Source of the DNA: Comamonas resistens
GTDB taxonomy: Bacteria; Pseudomonadota; Gammaproteobacteria; Burkholderiales; Burkholderiaceae_C
Assembly (NCBI RefSeq): GCF_030064165.1
Contig: NZ_CP125947.1
Location: 2,108,001-2,172,000, forward strand
Direction: 5' to 3'
Length of the DNA: 64,000 bases
Below, one piece after another: positions 9,526 to 18,075 of the stretch. The notes under the pieces are model-generated. The model made no database searches, was not told the DNA's origin, and saw nothing but the letters and a program-made list of their open reading frames with translations. The position numbers were made by a program, and so were the translations under genes. The first letter of the stretch is position 1. Each line of letters begins with the position of its first letter.

Positions 9526-9564
9526 AAAAGAACAAGGCCCGCTGTAAGCGGGCTTTGTTCTTTT
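9526..9564. terminator. Bidirectional terminator between the small membrane protein gene and fnr
   Basis: The 17-bp arms 9526-9542 and 9548-9564, with a 5-base loop and one G-T wobble, carry A tracts on the left and T tracts on the right. This suits the convergent genes on either side. Confidence 0.88.
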
Positions 9565-9577
9565 GAGGGTTAGTAGA

Positions 9578-10300
9578 TCAGCTCTGGCATTGCTGGCTGT
9601 TGACAATGCGCTTGAGCGCTTCGGTATCCAGAATGCGCAAGTGGCGCTGCTTGACTTCCACAATGCCTTCTTCGGCGAACTTGGAGAAGGTGCGGCTCAC
9701 GGTCTCCAGCTTCAGGCCCAGATAGCTGCCGATTTCCTCCCGGGTCATGCGCAGCACCAGTTCCGACTTGGAGAAGCCGCGGGCAGCCAGGCGCTGCACC
9801 AGATTCAGCACAAAAGCGGCCAGGCGCTCTTCGGCGCGCATGCTGCCCAGCAGCAGCATCACGCCATGCTCGCGCACGATTTCGCGGCTCATGACCTTGT
9901 GCACATGGTTTTGCAGGGCCGTCACCTCGCGCGAGAGCTGCTCGAGCTTGTCAAAAGGCATGACGCAGACTTCGGCATCTTCCAGCGCCACGGCGTCGCA
10001 GGTGTGATGGTCGTTGACGATGCCGTCAAGGCCGATGATTTCACCGGCCATCTGAAAGCCGGTGACCTGGTCGCGACCGTCTTCGGTGGCCACGCAGGTC
10101 TTGAAGAAGCCGGTTCGGATGGCGTACAGCGAAGTGAATTCCTCGCCGTTGCGGAACAGCAGTCCGCCACGCTTGATCTTGCGGCGCGTGGCGACGATTT
10201 CGTCGATGCGCTCCATTTGCTCATCGTCCAGGCCCATGGGCATGCACAGTTCACGCAGATTGCAGTTGGAGCAGGATGCTTTGATGGTCTGAAGATTCAT
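9578..10300 (-). CDS. fnr: FNR/Anr-type oxygen-sensing transcription regulator
   Basis: A 240-residue Crp/Fnr-family regulator that senses O2 through a 4Fe-4S cluster and activates anaerobic and microaerobic genes. Cluster ligands are visible: C10-x2-C13-x5-C19 near the N-terminus and C112 in EVCVMPF, matching the four cysteines of E. coli FNR. The C-terminal helix-turn-helix has MTREEIGSYLGLKLETVSRTF with the FNR-specific E-x2-S-R recognition pattern. I prefer the start at 10300 (MNLQTIKAS). An earlier ATG at 10381 adds 27 residues, but with the FNR box at 10410-10423 the transcript start would fall near 10375, inside that extension. Confidence 0.95.
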   Translation of the reverse strand: MNLQTIKASCSNCNLRELCMPMGLDDEQMERIDEIVATRRKIKRGGLLFRNGEEFTSLYAIRTGFFKTCVATEDGRDQVTGFQMAGEIIGLDGIVNDHHTCDAVALEDAEVCVMPFDKLEQLSREVTALQNHVHKVMSREIVREHGVMLLLGSMRAEERLAAFVLNLVQRLAARGFSKSELVLRMTREEIGSYLGLKLETVSRTFSKFAEEGIVEVKQRHLRILDTEALKRIVNSQQCQS

Positions 10301-10409
10301 GGCTTGCAGCAGCGGTGCGGACGCACAGGGAGTGAGGCCGCGCCGTTCATTGACCTCTAGGTTGGTAATGAGATGGATCAAATTGTCGCAGCACTTGCCT
10401 TGTTATCCC

Positions 10410-10423
10410 TTGATGTGAATCAA
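10410..10423. promoter_or_regulatory. Perfect FNR box between fnr and hemN
   Basis: TTGAT-GTGA-ATCAA is an exact match to the FNR/Anr consensus. It lies in the divergent promoter region, centred about 116 bp from the fnr start codon used here and 151 bp from hemN. It can serve as a site for hemN activation and for fnr autoregulation. Confidence 0.88.
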
Positions 10424-10567
10424 GGACAAGGGGTTTGCCTTGGGGCACAGTGAAGACACTGATTCCAAAAACACGCGCTCGCTGCAACAAGACGGGCATC
10501 CGGTCAGGCTGAAGAGAAGCTCGATATCGGTGTCCTCTGCAGTGTGGGTGCACCCTGACTAAGAGCC

Positions 10568-11950
10568 ATGACCGCAGTTACGCCCGAATTGCTAAGCCGT
10601 TTTGATATTCCGGGGCCTCGCTACACGTCGTTTCCAACAGCCGACCGTTTTGTTGAGGCTTTCGGCCCTGAGGACTATACCCTGGCACTGCAGCAGCGCA
10701 AGGCACATTCGGCTGCCCGCGCGCTGCCGCTGTCCCTTTATGTCCATGTGCCGTTCTGCGAGTCGCTGTGCTACTACTGCGCCTGCAACAAGATCATCAC
10801 CAAGCATCACGAGAAAGCGGCGCAGTACCTCGACTATCTGCGCCGCGAAGTCGCCATGCATACCGAGCATTGCGGCAAGGGCCAGGTTGTCAGCCAGTTG
10901 CACCTGGGCGGCGGCACGCCCACGTTTTTCAACGACGACGAGCTGCGTGCCTTGATGGCGCTGATGCGCGAGCATTTCAAGCTGGACCCCGCGGGTGAAT
11001 ATTCGATTGAGGTGGACCCTCGCACCGTGAGCAACGAGCGTCTGCAGGCGCTGAAGGAAATGGGTTTCAACCGCCTGAGCTTTGGCGTGCAGGATTTCGA
11101 TCCCGATGTGCAAAAAGCCGTGCATCGCGAGCAACCGGCACAGCAGGTCTTTGCCCTGGTGGAAAAAGCGCGCGAGCTGGGCTTTGTGTCCATCAATGTG
11201 GACCTGATCTATGGTCTGCCCAAGCAGACGCCTCAATCGTTTGCGCGTACGCTGGAGCAGGTCAATGCCTTGCGCCCTGACCGCATAGCGCTTTATGCCT
11301 ATGCCCATCTGCCCGAGCGCTTCAAGCCACAGCGTCGCATTGAGTCTGCTGACCTGCCCATGGGGCAGGACAAGCTCAATATGCTCTCCAGCGCGATCGA
11401 TGCATTCATGGACGGCGGCTATGTCTATGTGGGCATGGACCACTTTGCGCTGCCCGATGACTCTCTGGCCATTGCCAAGCGCCAGGGGCGTCTGCACCGC
11501 AATTTCCAGGGCTACAGTACCCAGCCTGACTGCGATCTGATTGCGCTTGGTGTCTCTGCAATCGGGAAAGTGGGGGCTACCTACAGCCAGAACGTCAAGA
11601 CGCTGGAAGAGTATTACGACGCTCTGGACAGCGGCCAGTTGCCCGTGCAGCGCGGGTTGGCCTTGTCGCGCGACGACATGGTGCGCCGTGCTGTCATCAT
11701 GGCGGTGATGTGCCAGGGCGCTGTGCTGTATGAGCCCATGGAACAGGCCTGGCTGATCAACTTCCGTGAATATTTCGCCCCGGAGATGAAGGCGCTGCAA
11801 GAGATGCAGGCCAACGGCTTGCTGGTGCTGGAGGAGGAAGGCTTCCATGTCACCGCGCTGGGCTGGTTCTTCGTGCGTGGAGTAGCCATGCTGTTTGATC
11901 GTTATTTACAGGCCGACAAGAACCGCACGCGGTTTTCACGCATCATCTAG
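10568..11950 (+). CDS. hemN: Oxygen-independent coproporphyrinogen III oxidase
   Basis: A 460-residue radical-SAM enzyme that converts coproporphyrinogen III to protoporphyrinogen IX without oxygen, in haem synthesis. The N-terminal FDIPGPRYTSFPTA and the radical-SAM cysteines C64-x3-C68-x2-C71 followed by A-C73 are exactly the HemN pattern; HLGGGTPTF is the glycine-rich SAM motif. The C-terminal winged domain of true HemN is present, which argues against the shorter HemW chaperone. It is divergent from fnr with a perfect FNR box between them, supporting haem supply for cbb3 oxidase at low oxygen. Confidence 0.96.
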   Translation: MTAVTPELLSRFDIPGPRYTSFPTADRFVEAFGPEDYTLALQQRKAHSAARALPLSLYVHVPFCESLCYYCACNKIITKHHEKAAQYLDYLRREVAMHTEHCGKGQVVSQLHLGGGTPTFFNDDELRALMALMREHFKLDPAGEYSIEVDPRTVSNERLQALKEMGFNRLSFGVQDFDPDVQKAVHREQPAQQVFALVEKARELGFVSINVDLIYGLPKQTPQSFARTLEQVNALRPDRIALYAYAHLPERFKPQRRIESADLPMGQDKLNMLSSAIDAFMDGGYVYVGMDHFALPDDSLAIAKRQGRLHRNFQGYSTQPDCDLIALGVSAIGKVGATYSQNVKTLEEYYDALDSGQLPVQRGLALSRDDMVRRAVIMAVMCQGAVLYEPMEQAWLINFREYFAPEMKALQEMQANGLLVLEEEGFHVTALGWFFVRGVAMLFDRYLQADKNRTRFSRII

Positions 11951-11953
11951 CGC

Positions 11954-12667
11954 ATGTTGTTTTCGCTGGTTTGGACTGCTTTGATCATGGGGCTCGTGGG
12001 TGGGCCCCATTGTCTTGTCATGTGTGCTGCTCCTTGCAGCGTGGTGACGTGCGGCAGTGCCGCCAGCCAGGCTCAGCAGATTGTTGTGCATGGTCTGCGC
12101 AAGCGCCAGTGGCTACGCAGCAGCCTGTTTCACCTGGGGCGTGTCGGTGGTTATGCCCTGCTGGGGGCCGTGGCTGCCGTGGCCATGGAAAGCCTTTCCT
12201 GGCTGACCAGTCAGACCACAGCATTGCAAAATCTCTGGGCTCTGATGCATGTAGTCGTCATGGCCTGGGGCCTGGCCATGGTGGTGCAGGCCCGCCAGCC
12301 GGTCTGGTTGGAGCGTGCCGGCCGTTCTGCCTGGGCCAAGGTTCAGCCCTGGGTCAGCGCACCAGGCGGCAGCCTGGCTGCGGGTTTTGCCTGGGCTCTC
12401 ATGCCCTGTGGTCTGTTGTATTCGGCCGTGCTGGTGGCTGCGCTCAGCGGCGGTGCCTGGCAAGGTGGTTTGTCCATGGCTGCATTTGCGCTGGGCAGTG
12501 GCGTGTGGCTGGTGGGAGGGCCATGGCTGTGGCGTCTGAGCCAGAGCAAGGTGAATGTTCTGCGCGCGCAATGGGGTACGCGCATTGCAGGCCTGATGCT
12601 GATCGGCGTGGCAATATGGGCGTTGTGGATGGATTTGGTCTACAAACCGAGTCTTTGGTGCCGATAA
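11954..12667 (+). CDS. TauE/SafE-type (UreH-like) membrane protein
   Basis: A 237-residue, six-helix membrane protein of the sulfite-exporter TauE/SafE family, UreH/DsbD-like branch. It begins LVGGPHCLVMCAAPC, with a helix-embedded HC..MC..PC pattern, and has a second conserved helix WALMPCGLLYSAVL. This family occurs next to cco and hemN genes in many proteobacteria and is suspected to move copper or sulfur species for oxidase assembly, but the substrate is not known. The start is 4 bp after the hemN stop, so the two genes are probably co-transcribed under FNR. Confidence 0.85.
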   Translation: MLFSLVWTALIMGLVGGPHCLVMCAAPCSVVTCGSAASQAQQIVVHGLRKRQWLRSSLFHLGRVGGYALLGAVAAVAMESLSWLTSQTTALQNLWALMHVVVMAWGLAMVVQARQPVWLERAGRSAWAKVQPWVSAPGGSLAAGFAWALMPCGLLYSAVLVAALSGGAWQGGLSMAAFALGSGVWLVGGPWLWRLSQSKVNVLRAQWGTRIAGLMLIGVAIWALWMDLVYKPSLWCR

Positions 12668-12736
12668 GTCGGTCAGGGCGCAAAACTTCCGGTCTCTTTT
12701 GTTTGAAGGTTACGGAACTGCGCATAATGCAACATC

Positions 12737-14002
12737 TTGTATGACTCGCTCAAAGTGAATCGATTCGTCGCTATTGATATCGGACAGCTGCGCATAGGCA
12801 TGTATGTTCATCTGGGTGTGGGCTGGCTCAGGCACCCGTTTCCCGTCAATAGCTTCAAGATCACGACCCAGGAGCAATTGAAGACCCTGCAGTCCCTGCA
12901 ACTGGGTCATATCGAGTTCGATCCAGCGCGCAGCGATCCGGAGGTCACGGAAGAACCCGCGGCCGACAAGGTGGAGCCAGAAAATTTCCCGCAAACCTGT
13001 TCACTCGAGAATTGGCGCACGGCGATGCAGTCCGTGCAAAAGCGCTTCCAGTCCGCGCTTGCCTGTTTTGATGCCGTCCAGGCCATGGTGCCGGCAGACC
13101 TGCCCGCAGCGCGCTCGGGCAGCGATGAAATGGTTGGCGACTATGTGGTGCAGCTTGCCAGCGAGAGCGACATCAGCCTGCATCTGATGTTTGAGGGCGG
13201 CCGCAGCTCGGCCAGCGTGCATGGTCTGAACACCGCTGTGATGAGCTTGTTGCTGGGCAAGGCATTGGGCATGCGGGACCAGGCTCTGCAGGATCTGGGC
13301 GTGGCGGCTCTGCTGCATGATCTGGGGAAGATCCCGCTCCATATTCCTGCTTCGGATTGTGCCTTGAATCAAATGGCAGCAGGCACCGCCCAGCCCACCT
13401 TTCCCTATGTACACCATGTAGGTGAGTCCGTGGCGCTGACGCAGGCCATGGGTTACGCGCCTGCGGTCACCACGGCCATCGCCCAACATCATGAATGGGC
13501 CGATGGCAGCGGCTTTCCGCTGGGCCTTCTGGCGGCAGACATGGATATGGGAGGGCAGATACTGGGCCTGGTCAACAATTACGAAAGATTGTGCAATCCT
13601 CCAATGGCCCTGGCGGAAACCACGCCACATGAAGCCTTGGCCAGCCTGTATGGTCAATATCGTCATCGCTATGCACCAGAGGTGCTGCGTGCCTTGGTTC
13701 AGACACTGGGTGTTTATCCGCCAGGCTCGTGGGTGGAACTCTCGGATGGTAGCCAAGGCCTAGTGGTCTGCGTGAATACGCGGCAGGCTCTCAAGCCCTC
13801 GGTACTGGTCTACAAGCCCGAGGTTGCCCAGGACAGCCAGCAGGTGATCGATCTGGCGCAGCAGCTGGAGCTGGGTGTCCGGCGAGGCCTGCACAAGACA
13901 CAGGTATTGCCCAAGGCTCTGGCAACCCTACAGCCCAACCAGCATTTATGCTATTTCTTTGATAGTTCGGCTGCAACCTCTGCAGAGAAGGTCATACCGT
14001 GA
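12737..14002 (+). CDS. HD-GYP domain protein, probable c-di-GMP phosphodiesterase
   Basis: A 421-residue cytoplasmic protein with an N-terminal DUF3391-like part (KVNRFVAIDIGQLRIGMYVHLG) and an HD-GYP domain. The HD pair is H194-D195 in LLHDLGKI, and the later motif reads HHEWADGSGFP (251-261), so the name-giving GYP tyrosine is phenylalanine here. The metal ligands seem kept, so phosphodiesterase activity is plausible. The exact start is uncertain: 12737 lacks a clear ribosome site, and a GTG at 12755 is an alternative. Its stop overlaps the next gene's GTG start by 3 bases (GTGA), which pairs it with a diguanylate cyclase/phosphodiesterase. Confidence 0.85.
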   Translation: MYDSLKVNRFVAIDIGQLRIGMYVHLGVGWLRHPFPVNSFKITTQEQLKTLQSLQLGHIEFDPARSDPEVTEEPAADKVEPENFPQTCSLENWRTAMQSVQKRFQSALACFDAVQAMVPADLPAARSGSDEMVGDYVVQLASESDISLHLMFEGGRSSASVHGLNTAVMSLLLGKALGMRDQALQDLGVAALLHDLGKIPLHIPASDCALNQMAAGTAQPTFPYVHHVGESVALTQAMGYAPAVTTAIAQHHEWADGSGFPLGLLAADMDMGGQILGLVNNYERLCNPPMALAETTPHEALASLYGQYRHRYAPEVLRALVQTLGVYPPGSWVELSDGSQGLVVCVNTRQALKPSVLVYKPEVAQDSQQVIDLAQQLELGVRRGLHKTQVLPKALATLQPNQHLCYFFDSSAATSAEKVIP

Positions 14003-16503
14003 CAGCGCAGCCGCTTGCCATCTCGCACTGCCTGGACAAGGCCCTGTTCACCGCCATGCTCGACGGGCTGCAAGAAGCCGTGTGGCTGTTGGATGCGCAA
14101 ACACTGCGGGTCTTGCATGCCAACGCGGAAAGCATGGCATTGACAGGATATGAGGCGCAGACAGCGCTTGGCCTGCATGTAGATGTGTTGTGCGACACCC
14201 TGGTGCAGAAGACTTTCTGGCAGGATGCCAGCAACTGGCGCTACGGCGCACGTTTTCTCTCGCAGATTCTGCGCTCCGATGGCTTGTCGTGCGCCGTTGA
14301 AATGTCGGTGCGCTGGCTCGATGCTTCGCCGGCGATGCTGTTGCTGTCCATGCTGGACCGAAGTCAGCAACTGGCGCATGAGGTTGAGCTGGAGACATTG
14401 CTGGCCGAAATGCGTGCCACGCTGGAGTCCACCGCCGACGGCATTCTGGTTTGCGATTTGAAGGGCGGCATACGCGCCTTCAATCACCGCTTTGCCCAGC
14501 TGTGGCAACTGCCTTCGGAGCTGCTGACGCAGCGGGACGATGCGGCCATTTTCGCGTTCCTTGAGTCGCAGACCATCAGCAGCGGCAGCGAGTTCACCTT
14601 GTTGCAGGAGGCGCCCGACCTGTCTGCGCCGGAAATCACCGAAGTCCTGCAGCTGCGTCAGGGCCGCGTGATCGAGCGCCGCTCCGTGCCTCAGCTCAGC
14701 CGTGGCGTGGCCATTGGGCGTATCTATTCCTTCAGGGACATCACCGCAGAATCACTGGCTGCCAGTGAGCAGCGTCTGGCTGCACGTGTTTTCGAATCCA
14801 GCCTCGATGGCATCTTCATTGCCGATGAGATGGGCCGGATTGTGCAGATCAACCCGGCGGGACGCCGACTGCTGCAGGAGGCCCATGTGCTGGGGCAGTC
14901 TGCCTGCGAGTTGTTCGAGCCCGACGATGGGGAGGCGATGGATTTGCTGGCCCTGGCGCAGGTGCGCTGGGAGACAGGGGGGTTCTGGGAAGGCGATCTC
15001 TGGCTGCGAGCCGATGGCGACCGGCCGCGTTGCGCGGTCTGGCTGTCCTGGGTCCCATTGCGGGATGGCTATGGCTGCGTGGTGCAGAGCATTGGCTTTA
15101 TCCGCGACATGACGCAGCAGCGCAGTGCGCAGAAAAAGATCGAAGAGCTGGCCTTCCATGATGCACTGACAGGCCTGCCCAATCGCCTGAGCCTGACCCA
15201 TTATGTACAAGCCTGCATCGTCCAGGCTCAGCGCACGAACGAGAGCTTCAGCATCCTGTTTCTCGATCTGGATCGATTCAAGATCATCAACGACTCGCTG
15301 GGTCATGATTTTGGCGACCGTGTCTTGCGTCTGGTGGCCGAGCGGCTTGGCGGCTTGCTACGTCCCAACGATATGTTGTGTCGCCTTGGTGGTGATGAGT
15401 TCGTGCTCTATCTGCATGGCTGCAGTGGCGAGGATGCGGCCAAGGTGGCCGAGCGCATCCTGGAGAGCATGCGCCAGCCCTTCATGCTGGACGGGCTGGG
15501 CTTTTCCGTTCAGTGCAGCATTGGTGCGGCCCAGTTCCCTGCCGATGGTATGACCCTGGACGAATTGATTCGGCAGGCCGATATCGCCATGTACCGGGTC
15601 AAGGAGCGCGGGCGGGGAAATTTCAGCTTCTATCAGCCCCAGATGAGCACCGGCTTGCTTTCGCGCATGAAGCTGGAGCACGCCATGCGCCAGGCATTGG
15701 ACAAGGGGCATATGGCGGTTTACTTCCAGCCGCAGGTGCATATCCAGTCGCAGCGCATTGTGGCGGCAGAAGCCCTGCTGCGTTGGACGGACCCCGATCT
15801 GGGCGTGGTGTCGCCGGCCGTTTTCATCCCGCTGGCTGAGGAGTCCGGCTATGTGGTGGCATTGGACGCCTGGGTGCTGGAGCAGTCCCTCAAAGAGGCT
15901 GCGCATTGGCTGGCTCAGGGAACGCCCGTGAAGGTATCGGTCAATGTCTCTGCGCTCGAGTTTCGTCAGCCTGACTTTGTCGAGCGGCTGGTGCAGGTGC
16001 TGCATGCCAGTGGCTTGCCGCCGCAGTGGCTGGAGCTGGAGCTGACCGAAAGCATTTTGCTGCAGGACGTGCAGGAAATGTCCATGCGTGTGCACCAGAT
16101 TGCAGAGCTGGGTGTGGGCCTTGTGATCGACGACTTTGGCACCGGCTACTCCAATCTTTCCTATCTGAAAAAGCTGCCGATCTCCAAGATCAAGATCGAT
16201 CAGAGTTTTGTGCGCGGCTTGCCCCATGAGGCCGAGGACAAGGCCATTGTGGGAGCCATCATCAGCATGGGGCAGGCACTGGGGCTGGAGACGGTGGCCG
16301 AAGGCGTCGAGACGCAGCAGCAGTGCACCTCCATTGCGCAGATGCGGGGTGATTATTACCAGGGCTATCTATGCTCTCCCGCTGTGCCTGCACCACAGTT
16401 TCGTGAACGCTTGCTGCAGCAAAGCGCGCAGCCTGGTCACTGGTCGCTGCCTGCAGATGGCGTACCGATATCGCCGCTCATACAAGGCCACACCGTTGAC
16501 TGA
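13999..16503 (+). CDS. PAS-GGDEF-EAL protein, bifunctional c-di-GMP enzyme
   Basis: An 834-residue signalling protein with no membrane segment visible. Three PAS-like domains (about 10-120, 130-255, 265-375) precede a GGDEF domain (RLGGDEF at 464-468) and an EAL domain (E591-A-L-L-R-W). The inhibitory I-site R455-x2-D458 lies five residues before GGDEF. The EAL domain keeps ELTES, VIDDFGTGYSNLSYL, KIDQSFV and the glutamate of AEGVET. Both halves therefore look catalytically competent. Translation starts at a GTG overlapping the HD-GYP stop, so synthesis and breakdown enzymes are made together. Confidence 0.92.
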   Translation: MTAQPLAISHCLDKALFTAMLDGLQEAVWLLDAQTLRVLHANAESMALTGYEAQTALGLHVDVLCDTLVQKTFWQDASNWRYGARFLSQILRSDGLSCAVEMSVRWLDASPAMLLLSMLDRSQQLAHEVELETLLAEMRATLESTADGILVCDLKGGIRAFNHRFAQLWQLPSELLTQRDDAAIFAFLESQTISSGSEFTLLQEAPDLSAPEITEVLQLRQGRVIERRSVPQLSRGVAIGRIYSFRDITAESLAASEQRLAARVFESSLDGIFIADEMGRIVQINPAGRRLLQEAHVLGQSACELFEPDDGEAMDLLALAQVRWETGGFWEGDLWLRADGDRPRCAVWLSWVPLRDGYGCVVQSIGFIRDMTQQRSAQKKIEELAFHDALTGLPNRLSLTHYVQACIVQAQRTNESFSILFLDLDRFKIINDSLGHDFGDRVLRLVAERLGGLLRPNDMLCRLGGDEFVLYLHGCSGEDAAKVAERILESMRQPFMLDGLGFSVQCSIGAAQFPADGMTLDELIRQADIAMYRVKERGRGNFSFYQPQMSTGLLSRMKLEHAMRQALDKGHMAVYFQPQVHIQSQRIVAAEALLRWTDPDLGVVSPAVFIPLAEESGYVVALDAWVLEQSLKEAAHWLAQGTPVKVSVNVSALEFRQPDFVERLVQVLHASGLPPQWLELELTESILLQDVQEMSMRVHQIAELGVGLVIDDFGTGYSNLSYLKKLPISKIKIDQSFVRGLPHEAEDKAIVGAIISMGQALGLETVAEGVETQQQCTSIAQMRGDYYQGYLCSPAVPAPQFRERLLQQSAQPGHWSLPADGVPISPLIQGHTVD

Positions 16504-16556
16504 CAGAGCTGCCATGCATCCATCGTCTGTTTTGACGATGTGGGTGCTGGCCTGTA

Positions 16557-17209
16557 TTGCAACAATTTCAGCTTATGCATCTGGCGGTCAATCGCGATAG
16601 GCAGCTGATCTCGCTTTATGGTCGTGCCACGGCGCAGCTCATGGTGGGCGTGGTGATTCTGGATCAGAACGGCATGCTCATAGAGAGCAACTCCGCAGCC
16701 ACCAATATTCTCAATAGTGCAGATGGCTTGCGGGTCAAGGCCGGTGCGCTGGAGACGGCCTACGCCAACCAACGACAACCGCAAACTGCAGCGTCTGATC
16801 CGCGATGCACCAGAGTATCCGCAGGACCTGCCTCGCAGCATGACGGAAGGTATGTCTGTGGGGCGTCAGTCGGGCCAGCTCAATTGGGGGGCAGAGCACC
16901 TCATCCGATGAGTGGACGGAGGGCAAACAACGTCCCTGCGTGGCCGTATTTGTGCGCGATACCACGGGGCGGCCTGACCCATCCGTCAAGCTGGCCCAGC
17001 AACTGTTTGAACTCACGCCCGCCGAGACATCATTGGCCATTCAGCTGGCCAATGGCCTGTCGTTCGACGAGGCGGCTCAGGCGCTCAGTATCCGCCTCAA
17101 CACGGCGCGCGCGCATCTGCGTTCGATCTTCTCCAAGACGGGTGTGAGGCGCCAGACCGAACTGGTACGCCTGTTTCTCAATAGCGTGGCCTGGCTGGGC
17201 AGCCATTGA
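16557..17209 (+). pseudogene. Frameshifted LuxR-type regulator remnant
   Basis: The pieces of one regulator lie in three successive frames. Frame 1 (from 16557) reads LYGRATAQLMVGVVILDQNG and ends near 16768. A second frame reads NDNRKLQRLIRDA up to about 16895. The third, from about 16900 to 17209, contains the LuxR helix-turn-helix: LTPAETSLAIQLANG, then a second helix and RSIFSKTGVRRQTEL. Each piece is what one expects from a single protein of the DUF/PAS-LuxR class common in Burkholderiales, with its N-terminal third already missing. The HTH piece alone (89 residues from 16940) could still be translated. A sequencing error is possible but two separate shifts make decay likelier. Confidence 0.8.
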
Positions 17210-17318
17210 GAGCAGCAAGTGCCACTCATTACTCGCGCTCCGTCGCAAGCCGCTGTCTTTGACGCGAGCACTGCAGTGCGGTTCTGGCGGGTGGCGAAGG
17301 CGAAGTGTGATCGCGAAT

Positions 17319-17342
17319 AAAAAAGCCCGCTGATGCGGGCTT
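17319..17342 (-). terminator. Intrinsic terminator downstream of 6S RNA
   Basis: The stem AAGCCCGC (17323-17330) and GCGGGCTT (17335-17342) has a 4-base loop, with the T tract on the minus strand. It is placed to end the leftward zapA-6S RNA transcript. Confidence 0.75.
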
Positions 17343-17399
17343 GGGAAAGCGATCGAAGCTGCTGTGATGTGTCAGTCGGATGCGGTCAGCAGCTTTTCA

Positions 17400-17581
17400 A
17401 GGAATGTGGTGTCTGCAAATGCCACCGGCTCGTCATCCTGAACCGGGGGTTCAGGTGGGCGAGGGCAACCTATCGTTGGGTTCATCTGACGCGAGACGAT
17501 CACGCTCAATAGGTGATGTACCAAGCCCGTGCTCAATGAGCATTGGTTCAAGGAAATATAAAAACCGGCAGATTTGCAGAC
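17400..17581 (-). ncRNA. ssrS: 6S RNA
   Basis: On the minus strand, downstream of zapA as usual in beta- and gammaproteobacteria, lies a long imperfect hairpin. Its closing stem TCTGCAAAT (17580-17572) pairs perfectly with ATTTGCAGA (17420-17412), followed inward by CCGG/CCGG. Further in, a stem of 8 bp CCTGAACC..GGTTCAGG resembles the conserved arm seen near the 3' half of E. coli 6S. The distance between closing arms, about 170 nt, fits 6S RNA (184 nt in E. coli). A TAAAAT -10 hexamer at 17593-17588 puts the start near 17581. 6S RNA binds housekeeping RNA polymerase by mimicking an open promoter. The ends are estimated. Confidence 0.8.
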
Positions 17582-17660
17582 GAGGCTATTTTAACGGGGA
17601 TTGCCCAAGCTGTGACTTGCAAAACAGCTTTGTCTCAAGGTTTTCAGGCTTTGACAGTTT

Positions 17661-18041
17661 TCACAAAAGACGTGTGTCATTTTCCAGGGCCTGGTCCAGA
17701 CGCAGCACGAGTTGTTCCGCCAGTTCCTGCTGGCGCTGCTGCTCTGCCAGCTCAGCCTCGCTGGCTTCGGCGGCTGGCTCGTGTTGCTGGGTCTGATCTT
17801 CGTCCTGCGCATGGCTTTGCTGAGGCAGCTGTGCATCGCGGTCCAGCACATCGAATGCCATGTTCAGCGCTGCCAGCACGGCCACGCGCTCGCGCGAGCG
17901 CACCTTGCCAGAGTCGCGCACACGAATCATGGCTTCATCGACGCGGCGGACGGCCTCCATCACGCGTTCTTCTTGACCATCGGGGCAGGTCAGCACATAG
18001 CTTTGCTGCATGATTTGCACATCGATCTGCTTCATGGGCAT
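17661..18041 (-). CDS. zapA: Cell division protein ZapA
   Basis: A 126-residue FtsZ-ring stabiliser. The N-terminal domain MKQIDVQIMQQSYVLTCP and RVDEAMIRVRD are ZapA hallmarks; the C-terminal half is a predicted coiled coil with a low-complexity Q/E-rich insert (about residues 78-100). It cross-links FtsZ protofilaments at mid-cell. A second in-frame ATG two codons in (18035) is an equally good start. The neighbours are a coiled-coil zapB-like gene upstream and 6S RNA downstream, a conserved order. Confidence 0.92.
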   Translation of the reverse strand: MPMKQIDVQIMQQSYVLTCPDGQEERVMEAVRRVDEAMIRVRDSGKVRSRERVAVLAALNMAFDVLDRDAQLPQQSHAQDEDQTQQHEPAAEASEAELAEQQRQQELAEQLVLRLDQALENDTRLL

Positions 18042-18075
18042 CTGTGACTGGGTCTGGAGTTGGAAGGTGACTGCG

